Part shown: piece after piece, positions 18,420 to 27,665 of the stretch | Numbering within the stretch: the first letter of the stretch is position 1 | Layout of the letters: each line of letters opens with the position of its first letter | From: Mesosutterella multiformis | GTDB lineage: Bacteria; Pseudomonadota; Gammaproteobacteria; Burkholderiales; Burkholderiaceae_F | Direction of reading: 5' to 3' | NCBI RefSeq assembly: GCF_003402575.1 | Contig: NZ_BGZJ01000001.1 | Coordinates: 124,001-188,000 of the forward strand | DNA: 64,000 nucleotides | The notes under the pieces: model-generated | Database searches by the model: none | What the model was told of the DNA's origin: nothing | Seen by the model: only the letters and a program-made list of their open reading frames with translations | Position numbers and translations under genes: made by a program

Positions 18420-20213
18420 CTAGATTTCCTTTCCGGCAAACTGAGCCTCATAGAGTTCAGCGTAGCGGCCCCGCTGCTTCAGCAGCTCCTCATGCGTTCC
18501 GGACTCAGCGATTCGCCCCGAATCCATGACTACCACAAGATCCGCGTCCTCAATCGTTGAAAGGCGGTGCGCGATCACAATACTCGTGCGGCGCTCCATC
18601 ACGCGCTGCATCGCACGCTGAATCGATTTTTCAGTCCGGGTATCCACGCTCGATGTGGCCTCATCCAGAATCAGAATATCCGGATTCGCGACAAATGCCC
18701 GGGCAATAGCGAGCAGCTGCCGCTCACCCGCGCTGAGCGTCACGCCGCCTCGGCCGATTCTGGCATCGAGCCCGCCCGGAAGCGCCCGGATCAGATCATC
18801 ACAGTGACTCATCTCGGCTGCCCGCATCAGCTCCTCATCCGTCGCGTCACGTTTCCCGTAGGAGAGGTTATTGCGGACCGTATCTGAAAAAAGCACGGTA
18901 TCCTGCAGCACAACGGCAATCCGCCGCCTCAGGCTCTGACGCGAATACCCGCGGATATCGTGACCTCCGACCAGGATCGAACCGCTGTCCGGCTCATAGA
19001 ACCGGAGAAGGAGGTTGGAGAGCGTCGTCTTGCCGCTTCCCGTCGCGCCGACAAGGGCGACCTTCTTTCCAGCCGGCACTCTGAGACTGAGATCATGTAT
19101 CACCGAGTGCCCCGGCTCGTAGGAGAAGTTCACATGCCGGAACTCAACTTCTGAACCTGAAATAACGGGCGCTTCCGCGCCGTCCTTCGGCTCAGGCTTC
19201 TGATCAAGAATATAGAAAACGCGCTCCGCCCCGGCCACCGCGGTCTGGAGCTGCCCATACACCATGGAGAGCTCATTCACCGGGCGGCTGAACTGTCTCA
19301 CATACATAAGAAACGCGGCAATCACGCCCACGGTGATGACGCCCTTGAACGCGAGCCATCCGCCGAAGGCCGCCACGATGACAAAGCTGATATTCCCGAT
19401 CGCGTTCATCACCGGTCCGAAGATTCCGCTCAGGGTTTCGGTCCGGACCCCGGCCTTTGTCAGACGTTCAGACGTCTCTTCAAACGACCGGATAACGGAA
19501 GCCTCCCGCCCGTAGGCCGAGACCGTACGGAAACCGGCTACCGTTTCTTCCACGGTGCCATTCAGGGTTCCAAGCTCCTTCTGCCGGCTTCTTGAATTCC
19601 GGCGGACCGGTTTGGAGAGAAGACTGGTCGAGAGCACCGTCAGCAGTACGCTCACAAAGCTGAGAAGCGCGAGCTGCCAGCAGAACCAGAGCATCACGGC
19701 CGCTGTTCCGGTAATCATGAGAATTCCGGAAATGAAGGTCGGCAGCGACATAGAGACGGTGGACGAAATGTTATCGATGTCGTTTGTCATCCGGCTCATC
19801 AGGTCGCCGTGGGAGTGGCGGTCAATGAAGGCGATCGGCAGCGTGATCGTCTGACTGAAGAGATCCCGCCTCAGACGCTTGATGAGACGCTGCCCCAGCT
19901 TCGCGCAGAACCACCCCTGCATGGTCTGCAGCACGCTGTAGAAGACGGAGAGCCCGGCAAAGAGCGCGAGAATCCGGAGGAGACTCCCTTCCCTCTCCCC
20001 CGCGATGATGTCAACCGCGTGACTCTGAAGCGCCGGGATAATCAGCGCGCAGGCGGTTCCCATCAGCACCACCGCGAGAATCACGGTGAGCAGCATCTTC
20101 TCGTGACCGAAGAACTTCAAAAGCCGGATCAGGGATTCACGGCCGTGCTCCGCTTTCTCATGCTCAGCGAACCAGGAACCCCGGCGTGAGCTGCCCGAAT
20201 TCTTCTTTTCCAT
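18420..20213 (-). CDS. ABC exporter half-transporter with consensus Walker B Glu and H-loop
   Basis: 597-aa fusion of a six-helix transmembrane domain and an ATPase domain (multidrug or lipid export type). The nucleotide domain shows Walker A GATGSGKT, signature LSAGERQLLAIARA (non-consensus, LSGGQ expected), Walker B ILILDEATSSVD with the catalytic Glu, and IAHRLST with the switch His. The start is the ATG at 20213, preceded by GGGAGGG; the upstream partner's stop TGA lies 1 nt before. Together with the next gene it should form a heterodimer. The substrate is unknown. Confidence 0.92.
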   Translation of the reverse strand: MEKKNSGSSRRGSWFAEHEKAEHGRESLIRLLKFFGHEKMLLTVILAVVLMGTACALIIPALQSHAVDIIAGEREGSLLRILALFAGLSVFYSVLQTMQGWFCAKLGQRLIKRLRRDLFSQTITLPIAFIDRHSHGDLMSRMTNDIDNISSTVSMSLPTFISGILMITGTAAVMLWFCWQLALLSFVSVLLTVLSTSLLSKPVRRNSRSRQKELGTLNGTVEETVAGFRTVSAYGREASVIRSFEETSERLTKAGVRTETLSGIFGPVMNAIGNISFVIVAAFGGWLAFKGVITVGVIAAFLMYVRQFSRPVNELSMVYGQLQTAVAGAERVFYILDQKPEPKDGAEAPVISGSEVEFRHVNFSYEPGHSVIHDLSLRVPAGKKVALVGATGSGKTTLSNLLLRFYEPDSGSILVGGHDIRGYSRQSLRRRIAVVLQDTVLFSDTVRNNLSYGKRDATDEELMRAAEMSHCDDLIRALPGGLDARIGRGGVTLSAGERQLLAIARAFVANPDILILDEATSSVDTRTEKSIQRAMQRVMERRTSIVIAHRLSTIEDADLVVVMDSGRIAESGTHEELLKQRGRYAELYEAQFAGKEI

Positions 20214-20214
20214 T

Positions 20215-21939
20215 TCACGCCCTCCCCGACTGAGAGGCCGCGATTTCCTGATACGCGGCGCAGTTTTGGAGGAGTTCATCGTGAGTCCCGACTCCGGCTA
20301 TCCGCCCCTTCTCAAGCACAATGATCCGGTCCGCCCGCCGCGCCGTGGAAATCCGCTGAGCAACGACGATCTTCGTAACACCCGGGGCGAACCTAGACAG
20401 GGCGCTGAAAAACGCGGCCTCGGTTTTGGTGTCAAGAGCGCTTGTCGCGTCATCCAGAATGAGAATTTCAGCGGGCTTAAGAATCGCCCGCGCCAGTGCG
20501 ATCCTCTGCCTCTGGCCTCCGGAGAGACTGGTGCCGCCCTCAGTCAGCAGCGTATCGTAGCCTTCCGGCAGCTTCGCGATAAATTCATCCGCCTGCGCGG
20601 CCGCGGCCGCCGCGCGGATTTCCTCGTCCGTCGCGTCAGGCTTCCCCCAGGAGATGTTTTCTCTCACCGTCGCGCTGAAGAGCTCACTCTTCTGAAGCGC
20701 GAAGGAGACTTTCCCGAGAAGCGCCTCGCGGCTATAAGATCTGACATCCAGCCCGTCAATCAGCACGGTTCCGGCATCCGGGTCATAAAAACGGGGTATC
20801 AGCCCCGCAAACGCGGTTTTCCCGCATCCCGTCGCCCCCATGACGGCAACGGTTTCTCCGCTCCGAATCCGAAGCGAGACACCGGAAAAGATGGGAGACG
20901 CGAGTCTCGGGTACCCGAAGGTGACATCCCGGAATTCCACTTCGCCCTGAGGACCGGGGCCTGTCGCCGCGTCACCGTAGCGGAATCCTGGCGTTACGGT
21001 CAGAACTTCCCTAAGACGCCGCCAAGAGGCAAAACCCCGGGCAATCATCTGAGAAAGCATCACGAGAATCAGAATGGAAACAAGAAGCCGCCCGGTGTAC
21101 GTGATACCCGCCATGATTTCACCCGGTGTCGCCGCGCCGGATCCCGTCAGAACGGAGCCCCGGTAGAGGAGCGCCACCACCACGAGACTCATCAGGAGAT
21201 TCATCGCCGGGCTGAGAAACGAAAACGCGAGCAGGATCTTCAGCTGCATCCGGATCAGGCGGTTATTGGCCCTTCCGAAGCGGATCCGCTCGTAAAGCTC
21301 GCGGCCGAAAGCCTTGATTACGCGGATTCCGGAGATATCTTCCTGCAGGATTTCATTCAGCTGATCGAGCCTCGACTGCAGCTTCGGAAAAAGCGGTTTC
21401 ACCCAGGCGACGCAACCCGCGGCGCAGAACGCCATCACAGGAACCGCCGCAAGAACAATCAGCCCGAATTCCGGATTCAGGCGATGCATGAAGTAGATGC
21501 TTCCCGCAATCATGAGCGTGGTGCGGACGCCGCCCCGGATCAGCTGGGAAACGAGCGACTGAACCTGCGAGACATCGTTTGTCATGCGGGTAATCAGGGT
21601 GCCGCTCCCGAAGGAATCAAGCTGAGGAAAGGAAAACCGCATAATCCGCCGGAACACCTTCTTTCTCACATCGTTCCCGATATTCTGTGACGTGAGGTTC
21701 ACGAATACGCTGTTCAGCGACCCGCAGACAGCGCCTCCCGCCACAATGGCGATCATGGTGAATCCGAGAAGCAGAATATCCCGGGCGCTCCCCTGCCCGC
21801 CATCCGTCAGCCCGAGAACCCCCTTATCGACAAGGGTCTGCATGAGAGAGGGCAGAAGAAGGTCCGCCGCTACTTCAGCCGCCATAAAGAGCACGGCTAG
21901 GAAGGCAAAAACCCGATACTTTCTGAAATACGGCCACAT
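20215..21939 (-). CDS. ABC exporter half-transporter with a degenerate ATPase site
   Basis: 574-aa partner of the downstream half-transporter. Walker A is GATGCGKT and the signature is a perfect LSGGQRQRIALARA. However, Walker B ends LILDDATSALD (Asp replaces the catalytic Glu) and the switch reads VVAQRIST (Gln replaces His). This split of consensus and degenerate elements is the pattern of asymmetric heterodimeric exporters such as TM287/288. The predicted pair therefore has one hydrolysing and one regulatory ATP site. It is first in a two-gene operon. Confidence 0.92.
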   Translation of the reverse strand: MWPYFRKYRVFAFLAVLFMAAEVAADLLLPSLMQTLVDKGVLGLTDGGQGSARDILLLGFTMIAIVAGGAVCGSLNSVFVNLTSQNIGNDVRKKVFRRIMRFSFPQLDSFGSGTLITRMTNDVSQVQSLVSQLIRGGVRTTLMIAGSIYFMHRLNPEFGLIVLAAVPVMAFCAAGCVAWVKPLFPKLQSRLDQLNEILQEDISGIRVIKAFGRELYERIRFGRANNRLIRMQLKILLAFSFLSPAMNLLMSLVVVALLYRGSVLTGSGAATPGEIMAGITYTGRLLVSILILVMLSQMIARGFASWRRLREVLTVTPGFRYGDAATGPGPQGEVEFRDVTFGYPRLASPIFSGVSLRIRSGETVAVMGATGCGKTAFAGLIPRFYDPDAGTVLIDGLDVRSYSREALLGKVSFALQKSELFSATVRENISWGKPDATDEEIRAAAAAAQADEFIAKLPEGYDTLLTEGGTSLSGGQRQRIALARAILKPAEILILDDATSALDTKTEAAFFSALSRFAPGVTKIVVAQRISTARRADRIIVLEKGRIAGVGTHDELLQNCAAYQEIAASQSGRA

Positions 21940-22209
21940 GGTCTGAATACGCGCGGTTAAGGGACCGGGGAATGCCCGGAATACAAAAGTCCTTATGTTA
22001 ACGATTCTTATTTACGTTTGTAAGGATCTGCCGCGAAAAAGCCCCTTCTTTTAAAACCCGGGGCTGTTTTCCGCCGCTCTTGAAACCATTCTCCGCTTCT
22101 TTCCGGCGTTCTGCCCGGCAGACCCCCTCCAGGCGGGGATTCCGCATTAGGTTTCCCGCGGGAATTCAGGGAAACTTTTTATATAGATATTTATTTAATA
22201 ACCTATCCA
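21940..22209. other. Intergenic region between the ABC operon and element 1
   Basis: No convincing gene. It contains the divergent upstream region of the ABC exporter operon. A short open frame at 22080-22271 on the plus strand has no ribosome binding site and crosses the integration site, so it is not called. Confidence 0.5.
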
Positions 22210-22248
22210 GACAAAAACAAACCCTGCCTCAGATTGAAGAAGCAGGGC
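22210..22248 (-). terminator. Original tRNA-Ser terminator, now stranded at the left end of element 1
   Basis: On the minus strand, CCCTGC / GCAGGG form a stem followed by GTTTGTTTTTG. It lies directly after the displaced tRNA 3' end (attL, 22257-22273), where a terminator for the uninterrupted tRNA gene would be. The tRNA itself is now 13.3 kb away. Confidence 0.7.
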
Positions 22249-22256
22249 TGCGCGTC

Positions 22257-22273
22257 TGGCGGAAGGGGTGAGA
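22257..22273. repeat. attL of element 1 (direct repeat of the tRNA-Ser 3' end)
   Basis: 17 bases identical to 35589-35605, where they form the 3' T-arm/acceptor/CCA end of tRNA-Ser on the minus strand. Flanking bases differ on both sides. Confidence 0.93.
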
Positions 22274-22321
22274 GCCATCAAATACTTTAAACAAAGGGAT
22301 TTTATACAATTTAGATTTTTA

Positions 22322-22343
22322 TGTGGTACTTTGTGTGGTACTT
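22322..22343. repeat. Paired arm-type integrase sites, left end of element 1
   Basis: Two copies of TGTGGTACTT, 12 nt apart, lie ~50 nt inside attL. The same decamer recurs at 35380-35389 and 35410-35419 next to the integrase gene. Distribution at both ends just inside the att cores is what tyrosine integrase arm sites look like. The rest of 22274-22591 holds no gene that I can support. Confidence 0.75.
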
Positions 22344-22591
22344 TCATGTTTTGCTAGCCTCCACCTTGTTCGGTTTTTTCTCTGAATCCGAACACAAGCA
22401 CCTTTCTACTATCTCAAAAACGCTAAGACAACTGAGACAGTAAGACAAATTCAATATTTTTATATAAATCAATTATTTATGTAGTTTTTGTGGCGCTGTG
22501 CTTTCCAAGACAACACTAAGGCAGCCAAGGCAATAACTAAAAAGCGGCAATTTCCAAAAGTTTTCTCTTGGTCGTTGCCGCTTCCTGAGCC

Positions 22592-22822
22592 TCAGATCTG
22601 AATCAATTTAAGCACCTTAAACCGGCGCCTCAGTGATTCCATGGCATCACTGTTTGCCAGCTCTTCCTCCAGCTCCCCGTCATAAACCGCAACATCAAAG
22701 CGCTCGCGGTAGAACTCTAGCAAGTCTTCTATATCGGTTTCTGCCCACTCTGTGCGGCGGACATTCTCACCTACGGGACGCCGAGCAAGGTGCCGGTCTA
22801 CAACTTTCGCCAGATCAATCAT
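22592..22822 (-). CDS. Small uncharacterised element protein
   Basis: 76-aa charged protein, not recognised. It has no cysteine and no membrane segment. Its sequence (RTEWAETDIEDLLEFYRERF, ESLRRRFKVLKLIQI) looks helical. The ATG at 22822 has AAGGAG 7 nt upstream and overlaps the end of the DUF927 gene by a few bases, so it is translationally coupled as the last gene of the replication operon. This position suggests an accessory of the replication or DNA-binding machinery, by inference only. Confidence 0.6.
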   Translation of the reverse strand: MIDLAKVVDRHLARRPVGENVRRTEWAETDIEDLLEFYRERFDVAVYDGELEEELANSDAMESLRRRFKVLKLIQI

Positions 22823-24779
22823 TGTCATTCTCCTTCCTCGCCTTCGCCCTCAGAGGAAGCCCAGCTCCATCCATGATCTCGTCAATACGCTCAAGATTGT
22901 CAATCAAGGCGATCACCCGGTATTTTGTTTCTGCCGTTAGCCCGAAGGAGAATGCAGCTGATTTCCTCCTGATTGAGTAAATCTGGTGGTGCTTGTCGGT
23001 GCTGTAGAAAAGGCCGCGCTTTTCTATCGCAGAAATGGCGTTGCTTTTCGGAAGCCCGCGCCCTGCCCTTGCTATGACATCATCAAACTGCTGGGAATCG
23101 TAGATTACCATTACCCCCTCCAAGCTTTCCGGCGTACCCTGCACTATCAAGCGGCCGAAAGCAGGGCTATAGCTAGCGACCAGATCACAGATCTTCCCAT
23201 CCGGCCAGTAGATCTGATAACTCTTTGCAGACTTCTTCGGGTCTTCCTTCAGCGACTCTATAAAAGCCGCTTCCTGAGCTTCCGGTGTTTCTGCTGATGA
23301 CGCCCACGCCTCGAAGCAAACACGAGCGGCGTCCACGGCATCCCCTTCGTTCCACGGCAACACGCCGTAAGAGATAGCCAGCTCACCAGCCACCGCGACA
23401 ATTGCGAACGCATGCAACACACGCCCCATGGTTGCAGACGAAGAGGCTTCTGGGTATCCCTTTTCGAACGCCGCCACGCCTGCCCTCAGGTTTTCCTTGA
23501 AGGCCACCACACCGCTATTCTGGATGTCATCAATCAGCGTCTGAAGGAACGCCACGCCCGCCGTCCCATACACCGGACAGTTGCCGCAGTGGGAATCAAT
23601 CCAGTTCCGGCGGCCTTCCGTTGCCAGCCCTTTAGGAAAGGTTTCAAAAATACCCTTGCTAGGATCTTCGGGATCTGCCTGAGCTGGGATATTGATGAAA
23701 CGCACCAGCTCACCGGTTGCGGTTCCGGAATCCGCGCCTCTACCTGCCGTGCGTTTAATCTCTTCCAAGGATCCCTCGCCTGAAGACAATGCGTAGAGGC
23801 TCCACGCCTTGGACTCTTTCGCGTTCCCTTCCCGGTCGGAACGGCTACGATCAACACCATTCCCGATAGTGTAGGAAACTCCTCTGACAGCATCCTTAGC
23901 CTGCCCTAGCTCATCAAGGATCAGCGGCAAGTTGTTGTACTTCTTAGCTAAAGCTGAGGCTGCATTGGCTGATAGATTCCATGTGTTCACCCAGCTGGCG
24001 CCTCCCCAGACGGTCGATGCCGCCTTGAGGCCAGTGCTCTTTCCGGTCGAAGTTTTTCCAAAAAAATGAAAAATCCGGCTCGAATCGCCGATAATAGGCA
24101 AGACGGAGGCGGCCAGAGCTACGCAAATTGCAAAGCTCAGTCTCTTGGAGTGTGGAGCAATCTCACTGTTTAACCGCTTCCACTCTTCAAAGGTTCCCTT
24201 TGCCGTCACCGCCGGTGCGGCCGCCGCTGCCCCCAGCTCTGCGTCTGCCGCCCTGCGCGCCTTGACCGTTAGCCCGTCCCCCAGAACAAAGCAAGAAAAG
24301 TTTTCGTCCGCCCAGCCGCCGCAATCCACGGTTCGAATAGTCGGAAGCTCATCAAGCGGATAACTCATCAGGAATTGGTTCACGGGCGCCATCCCCCCAC
24401 TGCTGGAAGGTACGCAGAAAGGCAAGCCCTCGCTTAGAAGGCGCTGGGTAAGTTTCGAGCCGCCCGCCCCAACTTCAGCCATGGAAATTGGCATCCGGTG
24501 AGTCTTGCCGTTATCATCCTTGAACTCAACAACGCGCCCCCAACCCTTACCGTCACGGCCGCAGGACTTCCCGACTACATCAAGCCGGGCGCACACGATG
24601 GTTTTGCTCTCTCCTTCGCCGCCATTCTGCGAACAACTGCGCACCCGATAGATGCCATCTTTCTCGACCTTGAATTTGTCACGCCCGTCACACCGGCTGG
24701 GAAACTCGTAGCAAGCCCCCCGCGCATATTTGGGTACGGCGCCTTCCGGCTCCTTAATTTCTAGTTTTTTCTCTCCCAT
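22815..24779 (-). CDS. DUF927-domain ATPase, probable element replication helicase
   Basis: 654-aa protein. The first ~230 residues include the VDCGGW block typical of DUF927. The ATPase core follows with Walker A in FFGKTSTGKSTGLKA near residue 240 and Walker B in LPLILDELGQAKD near residue 290. DUF927 proteins occur in phages, satellites and plasmids as helicase partners of primases. Here it directly follows a Toprim primase-like gene. AGGAGCTGAA before the ATG supports the start. It probably unwinds the element origin, by inference from context. Confidence 0.85.
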   Translation of the reverse strand: MGEKKLEIKEPEGAVPKYARGACYEFPSRCDGRDKFKVEKDGIYRVRSCSQNGGEGESKTIVCARLDVVGKSCGRDGKGWGRVVEFKDDNGKTHRMPISMAEVGAGGSKLTQRLLSEGLPFCVPSSSGGMAPVNQFLMSYPLDELPTIRTVDCGGWADENFSCFVLGDGLTVKARRAADAELGAAAAAPAVTAKGTFEEWKRLNSEIAPHSKRLSFAICVALAASVLPIIGDSSRIFHFFGKTSTGKSTGLKAASTVWGGASWVNTWNLSANAASALAKKYNNLPLILDELGQAKDAVRGVSYTIGNGVDRSRSDREGNAKESKAWSLYALSSGEGSLEEIKRTAGRGADSGTATGELVRFINIPAQADPEDPSKGIFETFPKGLATEGRRNWIDSHCGNCPVYGTAGVAFLQTLIDDIQNSGVVAFKENLRAGVAAFEKGYPEASSSATMGRVLHAFAIVAVAGELAISYGVLPWNEGDAVDAARVCFEAWASSAETPEAQEAAFIESLKEDPKKSAKSYQIYWPDGKICDLVASYSPAFGRLIVQGTPESLEGVMVIYDSQQFDDVIARAGRGLPKSNAISAIEKRGLFYSTDKHHQIYSIRRKSAAFSFGLTAETKYRVIALIDNLERIDEIMDGAGLPLRAKARKENDND

Positions 24780-24783
24780 ATAT

Positions 24784-25803
24784 TCAGCTCCTAGCTATCA
24801 GAAAATCGTTGTAGTCCTTCGGGTTACCGCGCCCCGTCCACGCCTTGAACGCCGCCAGCTCATCTCTCGAAAGCCCTGCTGGGCCGGGACAAACAAATAG
24901 CTTTGAACGCGGCACTATGCTCGTCGCCATCCGCGCGGCCATTTCCCCTACTCCGTTAGCGTCCCTGTCCCCACACAGCCACAAAGTGGCCCTTGGATAA
25001 GCTCTGCTGATGCCTAAGGCCGCCTCAGGCATGAACCCGGCGCACATTCCGGCCAAGCAGGGAACGCCGTACAAGGCCCGAACCGATATAGCCGTTGCCA
25101 CGCCTTCCGCCAGCCCTACCGGCGTCACTGCATCCGAATGCGCCGGAACATCATCCGGGCGCCACACACAACCCTTGAAACGCCCGCCTTTTAGGAAAAA
25201 CTTGCTCCCGTGCTCATCAATCATCTGGAGCGCCCAGACCTTTCCGAACTCATCCGAAACAGGCACCAGCAAAAGCCGACTTCCTCCCCCAAGGCGCTGA
25301 GGTCCTCCATCTGCATGCGGAATATCCGCCGCGTTGATGAGCGCCTGTACATCAGTCCGGCTTATTTCTCGCGCGGGGGCGCCGGGCAAACCCAACACCT
25401 TCTTGGTCTTCAAATAGGGGTGAGCATTCGAAGGCGAGGACGCACTCAGAATTGAATTCGCCAGAACAGAAACGGCCTCCTGCCGCTCAGCTTCTTCCCC
25501 CGCCTCCCTGACCCTGCAAGCCTCTCTTTCGGCTTCCAAGCGCTCCCACTCTTTACGAGAAATCCGACCGTTGTGCCTATCCTTGTAGCCGTAGAAAAAG
25601 AGCGCTGTCAGCCCTGTCTTCCAGTTAGTCACCAAGCCACCTTTGCCATCCGAGAAAAGCTTGATGCGACCATCACCACGGCCGCGCCGGTCGTTAATCA
25701 GGTTCGCGGCCATGAACCCGGCCCTCGATAACGGCCGTGGTTCTACGCCCAAGGCCGTGCAGGCCTCTTCTACCGTTGCGTACACAGGTAACTTCTCCCT
25801 CAC
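24784..25803 (-). CDS. Toprim-domain primase-like protein
   Basis: 339-aa protein likely to prime replication of the element. A Toprim fold is visible: GLAEGVATAISVRALYG near residue 228 (the conserved Glu) and WLCGDRDANGVGE near residue 275 (the D-x-D pair). The N-terminal 100 residues lack an obvious zinc ribbon but resemble the DNA-binding part of related element primases. The start is GTG at 25801-25803 behind GGGAGTGAAG, overlapping the AlpA gene end region. It is coupled to the DUF927 ATPase with a 4-nt gap, so primase and helicase are made together. Confidence 0.82.
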   Translation of the reverse strand: MREKLPVYATVEEACTALGVEPRPLSRAGFMAANLINDRRGRGDGRIKLFSDGKGGLVTNWKTGLTALFFYGYKDRHNGRISRKEWERLEAEREACRVREAGEEAERQEAVSVLANSILSASSPSNAHPYLKTKKVLGLPGAPAREISRTDVQALINAADIPHADGGPQRLGGGSRLLLVPVSDEFGKVWALQMIDEHGSKFFLKGGRFKGCVWRPDDVPAHSDAVTPVGLAEGVATAISVRALYGVPCLAGMCAGFMPEAALGISRAYPRATLWLCGDRDANGVGEMAARMATSIVPRSKLFVCPGPAGLSRDELAAFKAWTGRGNPKDYNDFLIARS

Positions 25804-25807
25804 GGCT

Positions 25808-26017
25808 TCACTCCCTGTGCGTAGCCGCCCACTGGCGAACTTCCTCGATATTGAAAAGCGGAACCTTGCCGAACTTCAGGGGGCGCGGGAACTCAACTAC
25901 CGGGTTCTTTCTGAGACGGTCAACGGTTGACCGGCTACATCCGCCCAGAAATTCACACACCCACGATACGGGGGCATATTCGGGCGTGGTCTTTTCGATT
26001 TCTTTTTCTGCTTTCAT
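25808..26017 (-). CDS. AlpA-family transcriptional regulator/excisionase
   Basis: 69-aa MerR-like helix-turn-helix protein. The pattern VCEFLGGCSRSTVDRL, then PRPLKFGKVPLFNIEEVRQW, is characteristic of AlpA proteins, which control integrase expression or excision in satellites and integrated elements. GGAGTG precedes the ATG. It heads the operon with the primase and DUF927 genes, so it may also autoregulate replication. Confidence 0.83.
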   Translation of the reverse strand: MKAEKEIEKTTPEYAPVSWVCEFLGGCSRSTVDRLRKNPVVEFPRPLKFGKVPLFNIEEVRQWAATHRE

Positions 26018-26378
26018 GCTTTCACTCCAGTAACATGAGGCGCCGGTTTCCGCACCGATGCGGTTTGCCGCATTCCTCGTTTTTCTGAAGCAGATTTAAG
26101 CAGTTAAATTTCCAAAAAAACAGACTTCTGGGTTAGAAACCCTTGGGCGAGTTTCAAGAAAACTCTTCCCATGGTTTCGCCCTTTTCGATTCCTAACTCC
26201 GCGCCAATAAAGACAAAAAAAACCGGCAAGGGCTTTCCATTTATCCCCTGCCTTATTGAGCCAATGATTCTTGTCAGCTCAGCTTTCGTAATCGAAGCGT
26301 TCTACGGCCCAGAAAACCCTAAAGTGGGTTTCAGTCGGCGATATCATAACTGAATGTATTAAAAAGAATTTAAACCCA
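26018..26378. other. Non-coding gap upstream of the alpA-primase operon
   Basis: About 360 AT-rich bases. A 60-codon frame on the plus strand (26171-26353) has no ribosome binding site and no recognisable product. This is the probable promoter/operator region of the alpA-primase-DUF927 operon. No repeated operator was identified by eye. Confidence 0.4.
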
Positions 26379-26894
26379 TCAAACCGTTTTTCTCGGGCGA
26401 CCGCCCAGATTTACGCCGAAGATGATGCGATTAAGCACCTTCAATTGGATACCAGAAAGCTCCCCTCCCTGACTGGAACCCCAGCCGTGCCTTTTAGCAG
26501 ACAGCTTAAGGTTTGCCTCAACAATTTCTTTCGCTGATTTTGTGTGAAGCTCGTCTGAGGGTATCGTGTCTGCCACGGCTACGGCATTAACAACATCTGC
26601 CAGCGCCGGATGCTGCTCCATTACACCCAGAATTTCTTCCCCCGTTAATCCGTTCCCCGCTTTTTCGGTTTCAGCCGATTGGCCGACGCCTTCGTCAGCC
26701 GCAACGCCTGCCCGTTGCTCACGCTCTTCCTTAGAATCCAGTGGAAAAGGAATGCCCTTACAATTGCAGAACCTCTTTAACAAGGGAACGGGAATCCTTG
26801 TCAGCGATAATAGATCGACATTACTCACATCACGGAAAGCACCTAACGAAAGCTGTTCCCCAAAAAATTTTGGGCTTATGATTTTCATCGCCAT
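26379..26894 (-). CDS. Uncharacterised element protein, 171 aa
   Basis: Not recognised. No signal peptide or membrane helix. The middle (residues 60-85) is a Glu/Gly/Ala-rich linker. The C terminus (LSAKRHGWGSSQGGELSGIQ, ending GVNLGGRPRKTV) is basic and glycine-rich and could contact nucleic acid. A second in-frame ATG lies two codons downstream. It is separated by 23 nt from the upstream small gene, on the same strand, and is likely co-transcribed with it. Confidence 0.55.
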   Translation of the reverse strand: MAMKIISPKFFGEQLSLGAFRDVSNVDLLSLTRIPVPLLKRFCNCKGIPFPLDSKEEREQRAGVAADEGVGQSAETEKAGNGLTGEEILGVMEQHPALADVVNAVAVADTIPSDELHTKSAKEIVEANLKLSAKRHGWGSSQGGELSGIQLKVLNRIIFGVNLGGRPRKTV

Positions 26895-26917
26895 TTTAAA
26901 AGCCGCTCCTCAGATAC

Positions 26918-27172
26918 TTAAAACGGAATATCTTCTATGGCAGGCTCAGTATCCCATGTCAAACCTTCTTTCATCGCCTCTTCAAATGCGCGAATAGCCC
27001 GCCAATCTTCTCTCGCTTCCGCGAATGGATCCTTATATGGCGGATACCCTGCCAAGATCCGGGCAAACTCTTCAATAGAAAATTCACTTCTTGCTCTCAG
27101 GGCAAGCCATAACTTGGAACCTTCTTCCAATTTGGGACCTTCAACCAATTCGGAACCCGCTACCAACTGCAT
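26918..27172 (-). CDS. Uncharacterised element protein, 84 aa
   Basis: Not recognised. Residues 1-22 repeat a short ELVEGPKLEEGSKL pattern. The rest is helical and acidic (FSIEEFARILAGYPPYKDPF, WRAIRAFEEAMKEG). AGGAG lies about 10 nt upstream of the ATG, which supports expression. It is followed by the 171-aa gene. The size and position suit a small regulator or inhibitor, but nothing specific can be assigned. Confidence 0.5.
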   Translation of the reverse strand: MQLVAGSELVEGPKLEEGSKLWLALRARSEFSIEEFARILAGYPPYKDPFAEAREDWRAIRAFEEAMKEGLTWDTEPAIEDIPF

Positions 27173-27665
27173 GATCGCAACTCTCCTGAGCTTATATATT
27201 GTGGTTAATTCACATCATTCGTCATCATATAGTAGCAAGTCCGCTCGCTGTTATCATCCTGCGCTCTTTTCTTCCCGCTCCGAAGGGTTCAGTTGTATTA
27301 AAATGTCTTAATTATTGTCTTAATTTCTTAGAACTGAGTTCTTATTTATTTTCATTATATATCAGTGATTTATATAATTTTGTCTTATGCCTTAGCTGTC
27401 TTAAGCCTTTACAGCCCCTTTTAGGCTCCCAAGTGACAAATAAAAGGGAGGGGAATGGGAACAGCCTAAAACAGACAGAAATAGAACTCTGAAAAATAAA
27501 ACATCCAGCGCTATAGTGCTGGCGTAACAAGGCTAGGCAACAGGCTGGTATCAGCGCCTAAAACAACTGATAATCTGGCGCCCTGAGCAACCTCAGAAAA
27601 CACCAAGTTTTTACTAGTACGCACGCCAGCACCATACCTCTGTCGGCTTGATGACGGAGAACAAC
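27173..27665. other. AT-rich non-coding region with a near-perfect 18-bp palindrome
   Basis: About 490 bases with no supported gene. CCAGCGCTA / TAGTGCTGG at 27505-27522 form a palindrome with one mismatched pair, and related CCAGC/GCTGG pieces occur nearby (27547 and 27627). Composition and position between two minus-strand units suggest a promoter, operator or replication origin. There is no direct proof. Confidence 0.35.

Noticed and set aside
26171-26353. A 60-codon plus-strand frame in the gap upstream of alpA
   Set aside because: No ribosome site, opposite to surrounding transcription, no recognisable features.
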